Below, in pieces: positions 17,943-25,147 of a DNA stretch of 64,000 nt. Under the pieces are notes generated by a model that ran no database searches, was not told the DNA's origin, and saw only the letters and a list, made by a program, of their open reading frames with translations. The stretch is taken from contig CAVPWR010000005.1 of assembly GCA_963709555.1 (NCBI GenBank), positions 124,001-188,000 on the forward strand. Direction: 5' to 3'. The number at the start of each line of letters is the position of its first letter. Position 1 is the first letter of the stretch. The position numbers were made by a program, and so were the translations under genes. Origin of the DNA: Sulfurisoma sp963709555. GTDB lineage: Bacteria; Pseudomonadota; Gammaproteobacteria; Burkholderiales; Rhodocyclaceae.

Positions 17943-18751
17943 AGATCACCTTCCTTGGCGGCGGCAACATGGCCAGCGCCCTCATCGGCGGCCTCAAGAA
18001 GCAGGGTTTCTCGGTCGCCGGCATCCAGGTGGTCGAGCCCGTGGCCGAGGCGCGCGAGCGCCTGGTCGAGACCTTCGGCGTGCGCTGCGCGGCGGCGGTC
18101 GATGCGGCGGCGATGAATTGCGAGGCGCTGGTGCTCTCGGTCAAGCCGCAGGTCATGAAGGAGGCGCTGGCGCCGGTGCTCGACCACCTGGCCGGCCAGC
18201 TCGTCATCAGCATCGCCGCTGGCCTGCGCTTGGCCGACATCGGCCGCTGGCTCGGCGGTTATAAGCGCCTGGTGCGCACCATGCCCAACACGCCGGCGCT
18301 GATCGGCGCCGGCATCAGCGGCCTCTATGCCGATCCCAGCGTCGATCGCGAGGGTCGCGACATGGCCGAGAAAATCCTCGCCGCCGCCGGCACCACGCTG
18401 TGGATAGCCGACGAGGCTAAGATGGATGCGGTCACCGCCGTCTCCGGCAGCGGCCCGGCCTATGTTTTCTATTTCATCGAGGCGCTCGAATCCGCCGCGC
18501 GCGAGCTCGGCTTCGATGAAGCTTCCGCACGCAAGCTGGCGGTGGAAACCTTCGTCGGCGCCTCGCGCCTGGCCGAGAGCAGCACCGAGCCAGTCTCCGT
18601 GCTGCGCCAGCGGGTGACCTCGAAAGGCGGCACGACCGAGGCCGCGCTCGATTCCTTCATGGCCGATGCCATCGCCGCCGCCATCGACCGCGGCGTGAAA
18701 GCCGCCGCCGACCGAGGCCGCGAACTCGGCGACATGATGGGCCGGGACTGA
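17939..18751 (+). CDS. proC: Pyrroline-5-carboxylate reductase
   Basis: Protein of 270 residues. The N-terminal dinucleotide-binding motif FLGGGNMASALIGGL and the C-terminal catalytic segment VSGSGPAYVFYFIEAL are typical of ProC, which makes proline from pyrroline-5-carboxylate with NAD(P)H. Start ATG overlaps the yggS stop (ATGA). It is followed by yggT after 14 bases in the conserved yggS-proC-yggT order. Confidence 0.95.
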   Translation: MKITFLGGGNMASALIGGLKKQGFSVAGIQVVEPVAEARERLVETFGVRCAAAVDAAAMNCEALVLSVKPQVMKEALAPVLDHLAGQLVISIAAGLRLADIGRWLGGYKRLVRTMPNTPALIGAGISGLYADPSVDREGRDMAEKILAAAGTTLWIADEAKMDAVTAVSGSGPAYVFYFIEALESAARELGFDEASARKLAVETFVGASRLAESSTEPVSVLRQRVTSKGGTTEAALDSFMADAIAAAIDRGVKAAADRGRELGDMMGRD

Positions 18752-18765
18752 GTGGACAAAGACCG

Positions 18766-19347
18766 ATGCTGACCCGGATCGTTCTCTTTCTTGCCCAGGT
18801 TGCCTGCGACTTCCTCGCGGCCCTGCTGCTGGCGCGTTTCATCCTGCAATGGGCACGGGTGTCGTTCCGCAATCCCGTCGGCCAGTTCGTCATCGCGGTT
18901 ACCGACTGGATCGTGCTGCCGGCGCGCAAACTGGTGCCCGGCCTGTTCGGCCTCGACATGGCCAGCCTGCTGCTGGCCTGGCTGGTGCAGCTGGGTTTCC
19001 TTGCGCTGGCCTATTCGCTGACGTCACTCGGGCCGCTCGGCCATGCCGGCGGCGGCGCCAGCGTGCTGTCGTTGATGCTCAGCGCCTTGGTCGAGGTTGC
19101 GCGCCTGGCCGTCCACCTGGCGATGCTGGTGGTGCTGGTCAGCGCGCTGCTGTCGTGGATCAATCCCTACGCGCCGCTGGCGCCCTTCTTCAACCAGCTG
19201 GCGCGGCCGCTACTGGCGCCGTTCCAGCGCGTGATCCCGCCGCTCGGCGGCATCGACCTCTCGCCGCTGGTCCTGCTGCTGGCGCTGCAGGTGCTGCTGA
19301 TGGTGCTCGACAGCCTGCGCGGCATGGCCTTCGGCATGCCGATGTGA
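18766..19347 (+). CDS. yggT: YggT family integral membrane protein
   Basis: Protein of 193 residues with two copies of the YggT module. Each has two membrane helices and a polar motif: LLARFILQWARVSFRNPVGQ in the first and SALLSWINPYAPLAPFFNQL in the second. The family is linked to osmotic or potassium homeostasis in E. coli and to chloroplast CCB3. The stop overlaps the GTG start of yggU. Confidence 0.88.
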   Translation: MLTRIVLFLAQVACDFLAALLLARFILQWARVSFRNPVGQFVIAVTDWIVLPARKLVPGLFGLDMASLLLAWLVQLGFLALAYSLTSLGPLGHAGGGASVLSLMLSALVEVARLAVHLAMLVVLVSALLSWINPYAPLAPFFNQLARPLLAPFQRVIPPLGGIDLSPLVLLLALQVLLMVLDSLRGMAFGMPM

Positions 19348-19643
19348 GCTGGCTCGTAACCGGCAAGGATGGCGTCGTCCTCACGCTGCACATCCAGCCC
19401 GGCGCGAAGAAGACCGAAGTCGTCGGCCCCCACGGCGATGCGCTGAAAATCCGGCTCGCCGCGCCGCCGGTCGACGGCAAGGCGAATGCGGCGTTGCTGG
19501 CATTCCTCGCCGAGCGCCTCGGCGTGGCGAAGTCGCGGCTCGAACTGGTCGGCGGCGAAACCTCGCGCGCCAAGCGGGTAAAAGTCGGCGCTGGCGATAC
19601 GGTGGATGCCGCCGCGATCAGGGCGCGCCTCGGCGCCGGGTAA
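19344..19643 (+). CDS. yggU: DUF167 family protein YggU
   Basis: Protein of 99 residues from GTG 19344, overlapping the yggT stop by four bases. The conserved segments IQPGAKKTEVVG, KIRLAAPPVDGKANAAL and LELVGGETSRAKRVKV define the family; its biochemical role is not established. The C-terminal end reads VKVGAGDT, which is encoded by a copy of the dispersed DNA motif (19580-19602). Confidence 0.88.
   Translation: MSWLVTGKDGVVLTLHIQPGAKKTEVVGPHGDALKIRLAAPPVDGKANAALLAFLAERLGVAKSRLELVGGETSRAKRVKVGAGDTVDAAAIRARLGAG
19580..19602 (+). repeat. Dispersed DNA motif, site 3 (in yggU)
   Basis: AAAAGTCGGCGCTGGCG then ATACGG. Exact core. Encodes VKVGAGDT near the C-terminus. Confidence 0.8.
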
Positions 19644-19670
19644 CAGACCCGCCGGGGCGCGGGCGCCGCG

Positions 19671-20957
19671 TCAGGAAAAGGCGCCGTCGTAGGCGAGGTG
19701 ACCCTCGATCAGGGTGCAGCGCACGCGGCCCCTGAGTTCCTGGCCGAGGAAGGGCGTGTTCTTGCCCTGGCTCTTCAGCATCTCGCGGCCGATGCGGCTG
19801 GGCGCCTGCGGGTCGAAGACGCAGACATCGGCGGGGGCGCCGGGGGTGAGCGTGCCGCCGCCGATGCCGAGGATCCGCGCCGGGTCGGATGTCACGCGCG
19901 CCAGCGCGGTGGCCAACGGCAGCTTCATTTCCGTCGCCCATTTCAGCGTCAGCGGCAGCAGCAGTTCCAGTCCGGTGGCGCCGGGCTCGGCTTCGTCGAA
20001 CGGGGTTTGCTTGGCGTCGTCGTCTACCGGCGTGTGGTCGGAGCAGAGCGCGTTGATTGCGCCCGAGGCCAGGCCGGCTCGGAGAGCATCGCGGTCGCGC
20101 TGCGAACGCAGCGGCGGGTCGAGGCGGGCATTCGGGTTGAAGAAACCGATGTCCTGGTCACACAGGTGCAGGTGGTGGACGGCCACGTCGCAGGTGACGG
20201 CGATGCCCGTGGCGCGAGCGGCGGCGACCATTTCGATGCCATCGGCCGAGGAGATGCGGGTCAGGTGCAGGCGCACGCCGGTTTCGCGGGCGAGGTGGAG
20301 GATGGTGGCGAGCGCGATGGTTTCCGCGACCACGGGGATGCCGGCCAGGCCGAGGCGCGCGGAGATTTCGCCGTCGTGGGCGACACCGTTCTTGGCGAGA
20401 TACGGGTCCTGCGCCTGCAGCCACACCGAGAAGCCGAAGGTGGCGGCATATTGCATGGCGCGCATCAGCACCTGGGTGTCGAGCACGGGGATATTGGCCT
20501 GGCCGAAGGCGACGCAGCCGGCCTCGGCCAGTTCGGCCATCTCGGTCAGGCGCTTGCCCTCGAGATTGATGGTCAGCGCACCGACGGGGTAGACGTGGGC
20601 GAACTCGGGCAGCCGCGCGCGGTGCTTGAGCATTTCGACCAGGCCCGGCTCGTCGAGCGGCGGGTCGGTGTCGGGCGGGCAGGCGAGGCTGGTGACGCCG
20701 CCGGCCGCCGCCGCCGCCATTTCCGATTCGAGCGTGGCGCGGTATTCGAAGCCCGGCTCGCGCAGCCGCGCCGAAAGATCCACCAGGCCCGGGCAGACGA
20801 TGCAGCCCGTGGCGTCGATGGTGGCGTTGGCTTCGAACCCGGCAGGCGCCGTGCCGCCAGCGCCGACTATTTTGCCCTTGGCGATGAAGACATCGGCGGC
20901 GCGGTCGATGCCGTTGGCGGGGTCGATGACGTGGCCGTTCTTGATGTGAATCTTCAT
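19671..20957 (-). CDS. pyrX: Dihydroorotase-like protein PyrC' (PyrX), non-catalytic type
   Basis: Protein of 428 residues of the class I dihydroorotase family. The metal-binding HxH motif that should precede LREPG is replaced by DLSARLREPG, with Ser and Arg in place of the histidines, although SDHTPVD is kept near the C-terminus. Inactive homologues of this kind (pyrC' in Pseudomonas) form a structural complex with aspartate transcarbamoylase. It lies two bases downstream of pyrB, as in that complex. A true dihydroorotase must be encoded elsewhere. One dispersed motif copy lies at 20849-20874 (reads IVGAGGTAP). Confidence 0.9.
   Translation of the reverse strand: MKIHIKNGHVIDPANGIDRAADVFIAKGKIVGAGGTAPAGFEANATIDATGCIVCPGLVDLSARLREPGFEYRATLESEMAAAAAGGVTSLACPPDTDPPLDEPGLVEMLKHRARLPEFAHVYPVGALTINLEGKRLTEMAELAEAGCVAFGQANIPVLDTQVLMRAMQYAATFGFSVWLQAQDPYLAKNGVAHDGEISARLGLAGIPVVAETIALATILHLARETGVRLHLTRISSADGIEMVAAARATGIAVTCDVAVHHLHLCDQDIGFFNPNARLDPPLRSQRDRDALRAGLASGAINALCSDHTPVDDDAKQTPFDEAEPGATGLELLLPLTLKWATEMKLPLATALARVTSDPARILGIGGGTLTPGAPADVCVFDPQAPSRIGREMLKSQGKNTPFLGQELRGRVRCTLIEGHLAYDGAFS
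20849..20874 (-). repeat. Dispersed DNA motif, site 4 (in pyrC')
   Basis: On the minus strand AAAATAGTCGGCGCTGGCG then GCACGG. Exact core with two extra bases after the A-run. Encodes KIVGAGGT. Confidence 0.75.
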
Positions 20958-20959
20958 GG

Positions 20960-21925
20960 TCAGTTTCCTGCGAGCATGCTCATTACCGCCATGCGTACGG
21001 CGATGCCGAAGGTGACCTGCGGCAGGATCACCGAGTGCGAGCCGTCGGCCACCGCCGAGTCGATCTCGATGCCGCGGTTCATCGGTCCCGGATGCATGAC
21101 GATGGCGTCGGGCTTGGCCAGCCGCAGCTTGTCCGGCGTCAGGCCGTAGTACTTGAAGTATTCCTGCGGGCTGGGCAGCAGCGCGCCCTGCATGCGCTCA
21201 TTTTGCAGCCGCAGCATCATCACCACATCGACGCCCTTCAACCCATCCTTCATGTCCTGGAAGACGCGCACGCCCATGTCGGCGACGCCGGTCGGCAGCA
21301 GGGTGCGCGGCGCGATGACGCGGATCTCCGGCACGCCCAGGGTGCGCAGCGCGTGGATCTGCGAGCGCGCCACGCGCGAGTGCAGGACGTCGCCGACCAC
21401 CGCCACGGTCAGTCCGGTGAAGTCCTTCTTGTAGTGGCGGATGGTGTACATGTCGAGCAGGCCCTGCGTCGGGTGGGCGTGGCGGCCATCGCCGGCATTG
21501 ATGACGCGGATGTGACTGCGCCCGGTGGCGGCGAGGTGCTGGGCGATCAAGTAGGGCGCGCCCGAGGAAGCGTGGCGCACCACGAACATGTCGGCCTGCA
21601 TGGCGGCGAGGTTGTCGACGGTGTCGAGCAGTGATTCGCCCTTGGAAGAGGAGGAGGTGTTGATGTTGAGGTTGATGACGTCGGCCGAGAGTCGCTTGGC
21701 GGCGATCTCGAAAGTGGTGCGGGTGCGCGTCGAGTTCTCGAAGAACAGGTTGAACACGCTTTTTCCCCGCAGCAGCGGCACCTTCTTCACTTCGCGCTCG
21801 GCGACTTCGGCGAATGGCCCGGCGGTGTCGAGGATGCCCTGGATGATCTCGCGCGACAGGCCTTCGAGGGTGATGAGGTGCTGCAGTTCGCCGTGGGCGT
21901 TCAGCTGCGGATTGCGGTTCATCAT
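20960..21925 (-). CDS. pyrB: Aspartate carbamoyltransferase catalytic chain
   Basis: Protein of 321 residues from ATG 21925 (or the adjacent ATG 21922). The carbamoyl-phosphate site FENSTRTRTTFE, the loop HPTQGLLDMYT and the end HPGPMNRGIEI are intact. A ribosome-binding site (TGGAGG) directly precedes the two ATG codons. The frame is also open upstream into pyrR without a stop, giving an apparent 488-residue PyrR-PyrB fusion; the ribosome-binding site and normal family length argue for a separate pyrB. Confidence 0.93.
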   Translation of the reverse strand: MMNRNPQLNAHGELQHLITLEGLSREIIQGILDTAGPFAEVAEREVKKVPLLRGKSVFNLFFENSTRTRTTFEIAAKRLSADVINLNINTSSSSKGESLLDTVDNLAAMQADMFVVRHASSGAPYLIAQHLAATGRSHIRVINAGDGRHAHPTQGLLDMYTIRHYKKDFTGLTVAVVGDVLHSRVARSQIHALRTLGVPEIRVIAPRTLLPTGVADMGVRVFQDMKDGLKGVDVVMMLRLQNERMQGALLPSPQEYFKYYGLTPDKLRLAKPDAIVMHPGPMNRGIEIDSAVADGSHSVILPQVTFGIAVRMAVMSMLAGN

Positions 21926-22426
21926 GCCTCCATGACTCCGGAAGGAAAGCGACTCGCCATCGTTGGAGTCGCGCTCGAGTACCAGAGTCTGACTGGCGGG
22001 CAGCGTGATGGCTTGCGGGCACCAGGTAGCGGCGACGGGCAGCTCGCGGCCGCCGCGGTCGACCAGCACCGCGAGATCGATCCGCGCCGGGCGGCCGTAG
22101 TCGAACAGCTCGTTCAGGGCGGCGCGGATGGTGCGGCCGGTGTTGAGCACGTCGTCGACGATGACGATGTGCGCACCTTCGACGTCGAAGGGTATGTTCG
22201 AGGCCTTGGCGCCCTTGTGCAGGCCGCGCTGGTTGTAATCGTCGCGGTAGAAGGCGACATCGATGCTGCCCAGCGGCTGCTGGATGGCCAGCTCGCGGTG
22301 CAGCCGTTCGGCGATCCAGGCACCGCCGGTGTGGATGCCGACAAGGGCGGTTTGCGGCGTGATGGATGGGCGCATGGCGGCGGCCAGTTGCGCGCAAAGT
22401 TGGGTGGCGTCAGGCAGTGTGGGCAT
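21926..22426 (-). CDS. pyrR: Bifunctional pyr operon regulator/uracil phosphoribosyltransferase PyrR
   Basis: About 167 residues with the PRPP-binding motif VIVDDVLNTGRTIRAAL and GIHTGGAWIAERL. It runs in frame into pyrB with no stop codon. In a shifted frame a TGA overlaps the pyrB ATG (ATGATGA), which is the arrangement expected for coupled genes, so a one-base indel near 21935-21960 probably removed the stop. PyrR may regulate pyrimidine genes; no attenuator is visible upstream. The start overlaps the ruvX end by 17 bases. Confidence 0.85.
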
Positions 22427-22814
22427 GTTCGAACCAGTCCTGCAGAATGATGCGGGCGGCCTCGGCGTCGATGCGGGCCTTGGCGGCTTTGTCGCGTCCG
22501 GGTTTCAGGCCGCGCTCGGCCTCGACCGAAGTCAGGCGCTCGTCGACCAGTTCCACCGGGAGGCGGTAGCGGCCTTCGAGCTGATGGGCGAAGCGGCGGC
22601 TGCGTGCCGTCATTTCGTGTTCCGTGCCGTCGAGCGCCAGCGGCAGGCCGACGACAAGCCGCGCCGGCTGCCATTCGGCGATGAGCTTGCCGATGGCGGT
22701 GAAGCGCGCGTCGTTGGCGGGCGATTCGATGGTGGTCAGTGCGCGGGCCTGGCCGAGCAGGCCTTCGCCGATAGCGACGCCGATGCGCTGCGTGCCGAAG
22801 TCGAAGGCGAGCAC
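22410..22814 (-). CDS. ruvX: Putative pre-16S rRNA nuclease/Holliday junction resolvase RuvX (YqgF)
   Basis: From GTG 22814 the protein has 134 residues, the normal RuvX length, starting VLAFDFGTQRIGVAIGE with the RNase H-like catalytic Asp. LVVGLPLALDG, VDERLTSVEAE and a C-terminal DAEAARIILQDW segment follow. The frame is open upstream to 22967, but that stretch is translated from an intergenic repeat and overlaps yqgE, so it is unlikely to be coding. It forms a block with yqgE, pyrR, pyrB and pyrC'. Confidence 0.85.
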   Translation of the reverse strand: MLAFDFGTQRIGVAIGEGLLGQARALTTIESPANDARFTAIGKLIAEWQPARLVVGLPLALDGTEHEMTARSRRFAHQLEGRYRLPVELVDERLTSVEAERGLKPGRDKAAKARIDAEAARIILQDWFEHAHTA

Positions 22815-22826
22815 CGTGCCGGCGCT

Positions 22827-22918
22827 GGGCCGCCCCGGGGTCCTCGCCGAGTTGGAGGGCAAGCCGGCAATCGCCCCCTCCGGGGGCAGCGAGCCGCACT
22901 TGCGAGCGTGGGGGTCAT
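22827..22918 (+). repeat. GC-rich intergenic repeat, copy 2
   Basis: Contains GGGCCGCCCCGGGG, CCTCGCCGAGTTGGAGGGC, a CCCCCTCCGGGGG hairpin, GCAGCGAGC and GCGAGCGTGGGGG. The CCTCGCCGAGTTGGAGGGC block is identical to that in the copy at 24969. It lies between yqgE and the likely ruvX start. Confidence 0.8.
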
Positions 22919-22923
22919 TTGCT

Positions 22924-23505
22924 TCAGGCATGGCCGGCGACTTCGGAGAGCGAGGCGAAATCGACACCGAGCAATTGCATCGCGGCCGGCAGGCGCTCCT
23001 CGGGCTGCATGTCGAAGAGGATGCGCGGATCGGCGGCGACGGTGAGCCAGGCGTTCTGCGACAGTTCCCACTCGATCTGGCCGGCCGACCAGCCGGCGTA
23101 GCCGAGCGTGACCAGCACTTCGCCGGGTTCGCCCGATTCGCTCATCGACTGCAGGATGTCGCGCGAACTGGTTAGCGCGATGTCGTCGCTGACCTTGATG
23201 GTCGATTGCCAATTACCCATGGGACGATGGAGAACGAAGCCGCGATCAGTCTGCACCGGCCCGCCGAAATACACCGGCATGGCACCGAAGCTCTGGCCGG
23301 GGGGCTCGAGCCGGATGTCGACGCGCTCGAACAGCGTCGCCAGGTCCATGTCGGTCGGGCGATTGACCACGATGCCCAGCGCGCCCTCGGCGTTGTGCTC
23401 GCAGATGTAGGTCAGGGTGCGCGAAAAATTCGGATCGGCCATGGCGGGCATGGCGATCAGGAAGTGATGGGTCAGATTGACGCTGGTGTCGACGGCTTGG
23501 GTCAC
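22924..23505 (-). CDS. yqgE: YqgE/AlgH family protein
   Basis: Protein of 193 residues. The N-terminus LTHHFLIAMPAM and the segments GALGIVVNRPTDMDL, YFGGPVQTDRGFVLH and LGYAGWSAGQIEWEL are family hallmarks. The molecular function is not established. It is the usual first gene upstream of ruvX-pyr in this group and is divergent from the photolyase gene, with starts 41 bases apart. Confidence 0.92.
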   Translation of the reverse strand: MTQAVDTSVNLTHHFLIAMPAMADPNFSRTLTYICEHNAEGALGIVVNRPTDMDLATLFERVDIRLEPPGQSFGAMPVYFGGPVQTDRGFVLHRPMGNWQSTIKVSDDIALTSSRDILQSMSESGEPGEVLVTLGYAGWSAGQIEWELSQNAWLTVAADPRILFDMQPEERLPAAMQLLGVDFASLSEVAGHA

Positions 23506-23546
23506 GGCTTCATTTTATCCCGTTTCCTTTCTGCGACAATTCGGTG

Positions 23547-24959
23547 ATGTCCGCCCTGGTATGGTTCCGTCGCGACCTGCGACTCGACGATCACGCCGCG
23601 CTGCATCATGCGCTGCGCGACCACGAACAGGTGTTCTGCGCTTTCGTTTTCGACCGGGCGATACTCGACCCGTTGCCGCGCGAAGATCGCCGCGTCGAAT
23701 TCATCCTGCGGGCGTTGCAGGAACTCGATGCCGGCCTGCGCGTACGGGGCGGCGCGCTGATCGTGTGCCACGGCTACGCCGCGGACGAGATTCCCCGCCT
23801 GGCTGTGGAACTCGGCGTGGCGGCGGTGTATGCCAACCGCGATTACGAGCCGGCGGCCATCGCGCGCGATGCCGCGGTCAAGCACCGTCTCGCCAGCGCC
23901 GACTTTTTCGATTTCAAGGACCAGGTCGTCTTCGAGCGCGACGAGGTGCTGACGCAGGGCGGCACCCCTTTCTCGGTGTTCACGCCCTACAAAAATGCCT
24001 GGCTGAGGAAGCTGGATGCGGCGGCTCTGTCGGCATGGCCGGTCGAGCCGCTGGCTGCCCGATTCGCGGTGCCGCCATTCGACTACCGCCTGCCGACGCT
24101 GGCCGAACTCGGCTTCAAAACCACCGACCTCGCCACGCTGCCGCTGCCCACCGGCATGAGCGGCGCGCAGCGGCTTTTTCGCGACTTCGTCGAGCGTATC
24201 GACGACTATGCCGCCAAGCGCGACTTCCCCGCGCTCAAGGGGCCGTCCTATCTGTCGGCGCACCTGCGCTTCGGCACGATCTCGATACGCCAGCTCGCCG
24301 GCTACGCCCATGCCCATGGCGGTCGCGGAGCCGAAACCTGGTTGGCGGAACTGATCTGGCGCGAGTTCTACCAGATGATCCTTTTTCATCGCCCGGACAT
24401 CGTCGATCACGCCTTCAAGCCGGAATACGATGCCATCGCGTGGGAGGCGGTGCCGGAACTGTTCGCCGCCTGGTGCGAAGGCCGCACGGGCTACCCGCTG
24501 GTCGATGCCGCGATGCGCCAGCTCAACGGCACCGGCTACATGCACAATCGCCTGCGCATGGTGGCCGCGTCATATCTGACCAAGGATCTCGGCATCGACT
24601 GGCGTCGGGGCGAGGCGTACTTCGCCGGGAAACTGCTCGACTTCGACCTCGCCGCCAACAATGGCGGCTGGCAGTGGGCCGCCTCGACCGGCTGTGACGC
24701 CCAGCCCTATTTCCGCATCTTCAATCCCGTGACGCAGTCGGAGAAATTCGACCCTTCCGGAAAATTCATCCGCCGCTATGTGCCTGAACTGGCGCCGGTG
24801 CCGGATAAGTTCATCCACGCCCCGTGGCGCATGACGGTGACGCAGCAGGAAGGATGCGGGCTGCGCGTTGGAACCGACTACCCGATGCCGATTGTCGATC
24901 ACGCCGCGGCGCGAGCGCGGACGCTGGAGCGCTACGCGCGGGCCAGGAATTCGGAATAG
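23547..24959 (+). CDS. phrB: Deoxyribodipyrimidine photolyase
   Basis: Protein of 470 residues from ATG 23547 (a GTG lies one codon upstream). The N-terminal domain starts LVWFRRDLRLDDH. The FAD domain contains ELIWREFYQM, GYPLVDAAMRQLNGTGYMHNR and NNGGWQWAASTGCDAQPYFRIFNP (cited here in parts: the WQWAASTG core and the PYFRIFNP segment). It repairs UV cyclobutane dimers using light. A dispersed motif copy lies at 23885-23908 in the linker after the N-terminal domain (reads RLASADFFDF). Confidence 0.92.
   Translation: MSALVWFRRDLRLDDHAALHHALRDHEQVFCAFVFDRAILDPLPREDRRVEFILRALQELDAGLRVRGGALIVCHGYAADEIPRLAVELGVAAVYANRDYEPAAIARDAAVKHRLASADFFDFKDQVVFERDEVLTQGGTPFSVFTPYKNAWLRKLDAAALSAWPVEPLAARFAVPPFDYRLPTLAELGFKTTDLATLPLPTGMSGAQRLFRDFVERIDDYAAKRDFPALKGPSYLSAHLRFGTISIRQLAGYAHAHGGRGAETWLAELIWREFYQMILFHRPDIVDHAFKPEYDAIAWEAVPELFAAWCEGRTGYPLVDAAMRQLNGTGYMHNRLRMVAASYLTKDLGIDWRRGEAYFAGKLLDFDLAANNGGWQWAASTGCDAQPYFRIFNPVTQSEKFDPSGKFIRRYVPELAPVPDKFIHAPWRMTVTQQEGCGLRVGTDYPMPIVDHAAARARTLERYARARNSE
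23885..23908 (-). repeat. Dispersed DNA motif, site 5 (in phrB)
   Basis: On the minus strand AAAAAGTCGGCGCTGGCG then AGACGG. Exact core. The gene is on the plus strand and reads RLASADFF. Confidence 0.8.
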
Positions 24960-24968
24960 CCTTGCCGC

Positions 24969-25013
24969 AGGGCCGCCCCGGGGCCCTCGCCGAGTTGGAG
25001 GGCAAGGCAATGC
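24969..25013 (+). repeat. GC-rich intergenic repeat, copy 3 (partial)
   Basis: GGGCCGCCCCGGGG followed by CCTCGCCGAGTTGGAGGGC, as in copy 2, but the second half (GCAGCGAGC, GCGAGCGTGGGGG) is missing or displaced; TTGCGAGCGCAGCGAGC appears 60 bases further on. It belongs to the 188-base gap between phrB and chpA, in which I see no gene. Confidence 0.7.
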
Positions 25014-25100
25014 ACAAACTGGAGCGCGTGGAACGCGCGACCCCACCGCAGCATCATCGAAGCGCCCCGTAACTTGCGAGCGCAGCGAGCCGATTAGGCA

Positions 25101-25120
25101 CCCCGCCCGAGAGGGCGGGG
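25101..25120. terminator. GC hairpin between the convergent phrB and chpA genes
   Basis: CCCCGCCC and GGGCGGGG form a perfect 8-bp stem with a GAGA loop. It lies 28 bases beyond the chpA stop and 140 bases beyond the phrB stop. No T-run is present. It probably ends or protects transcripts of one or both genes. Confidence 0.5.
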
Positions 25121-25147
25121 CCGGGGGTGGGCGGGCCTGAACCCGGC

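Noticed and set aside
22815..22967. N-terminal extension of RuvX
   Set aside because: It is translated from an intergenic repeat also found elsewhere in the window and overlaps yqgE.
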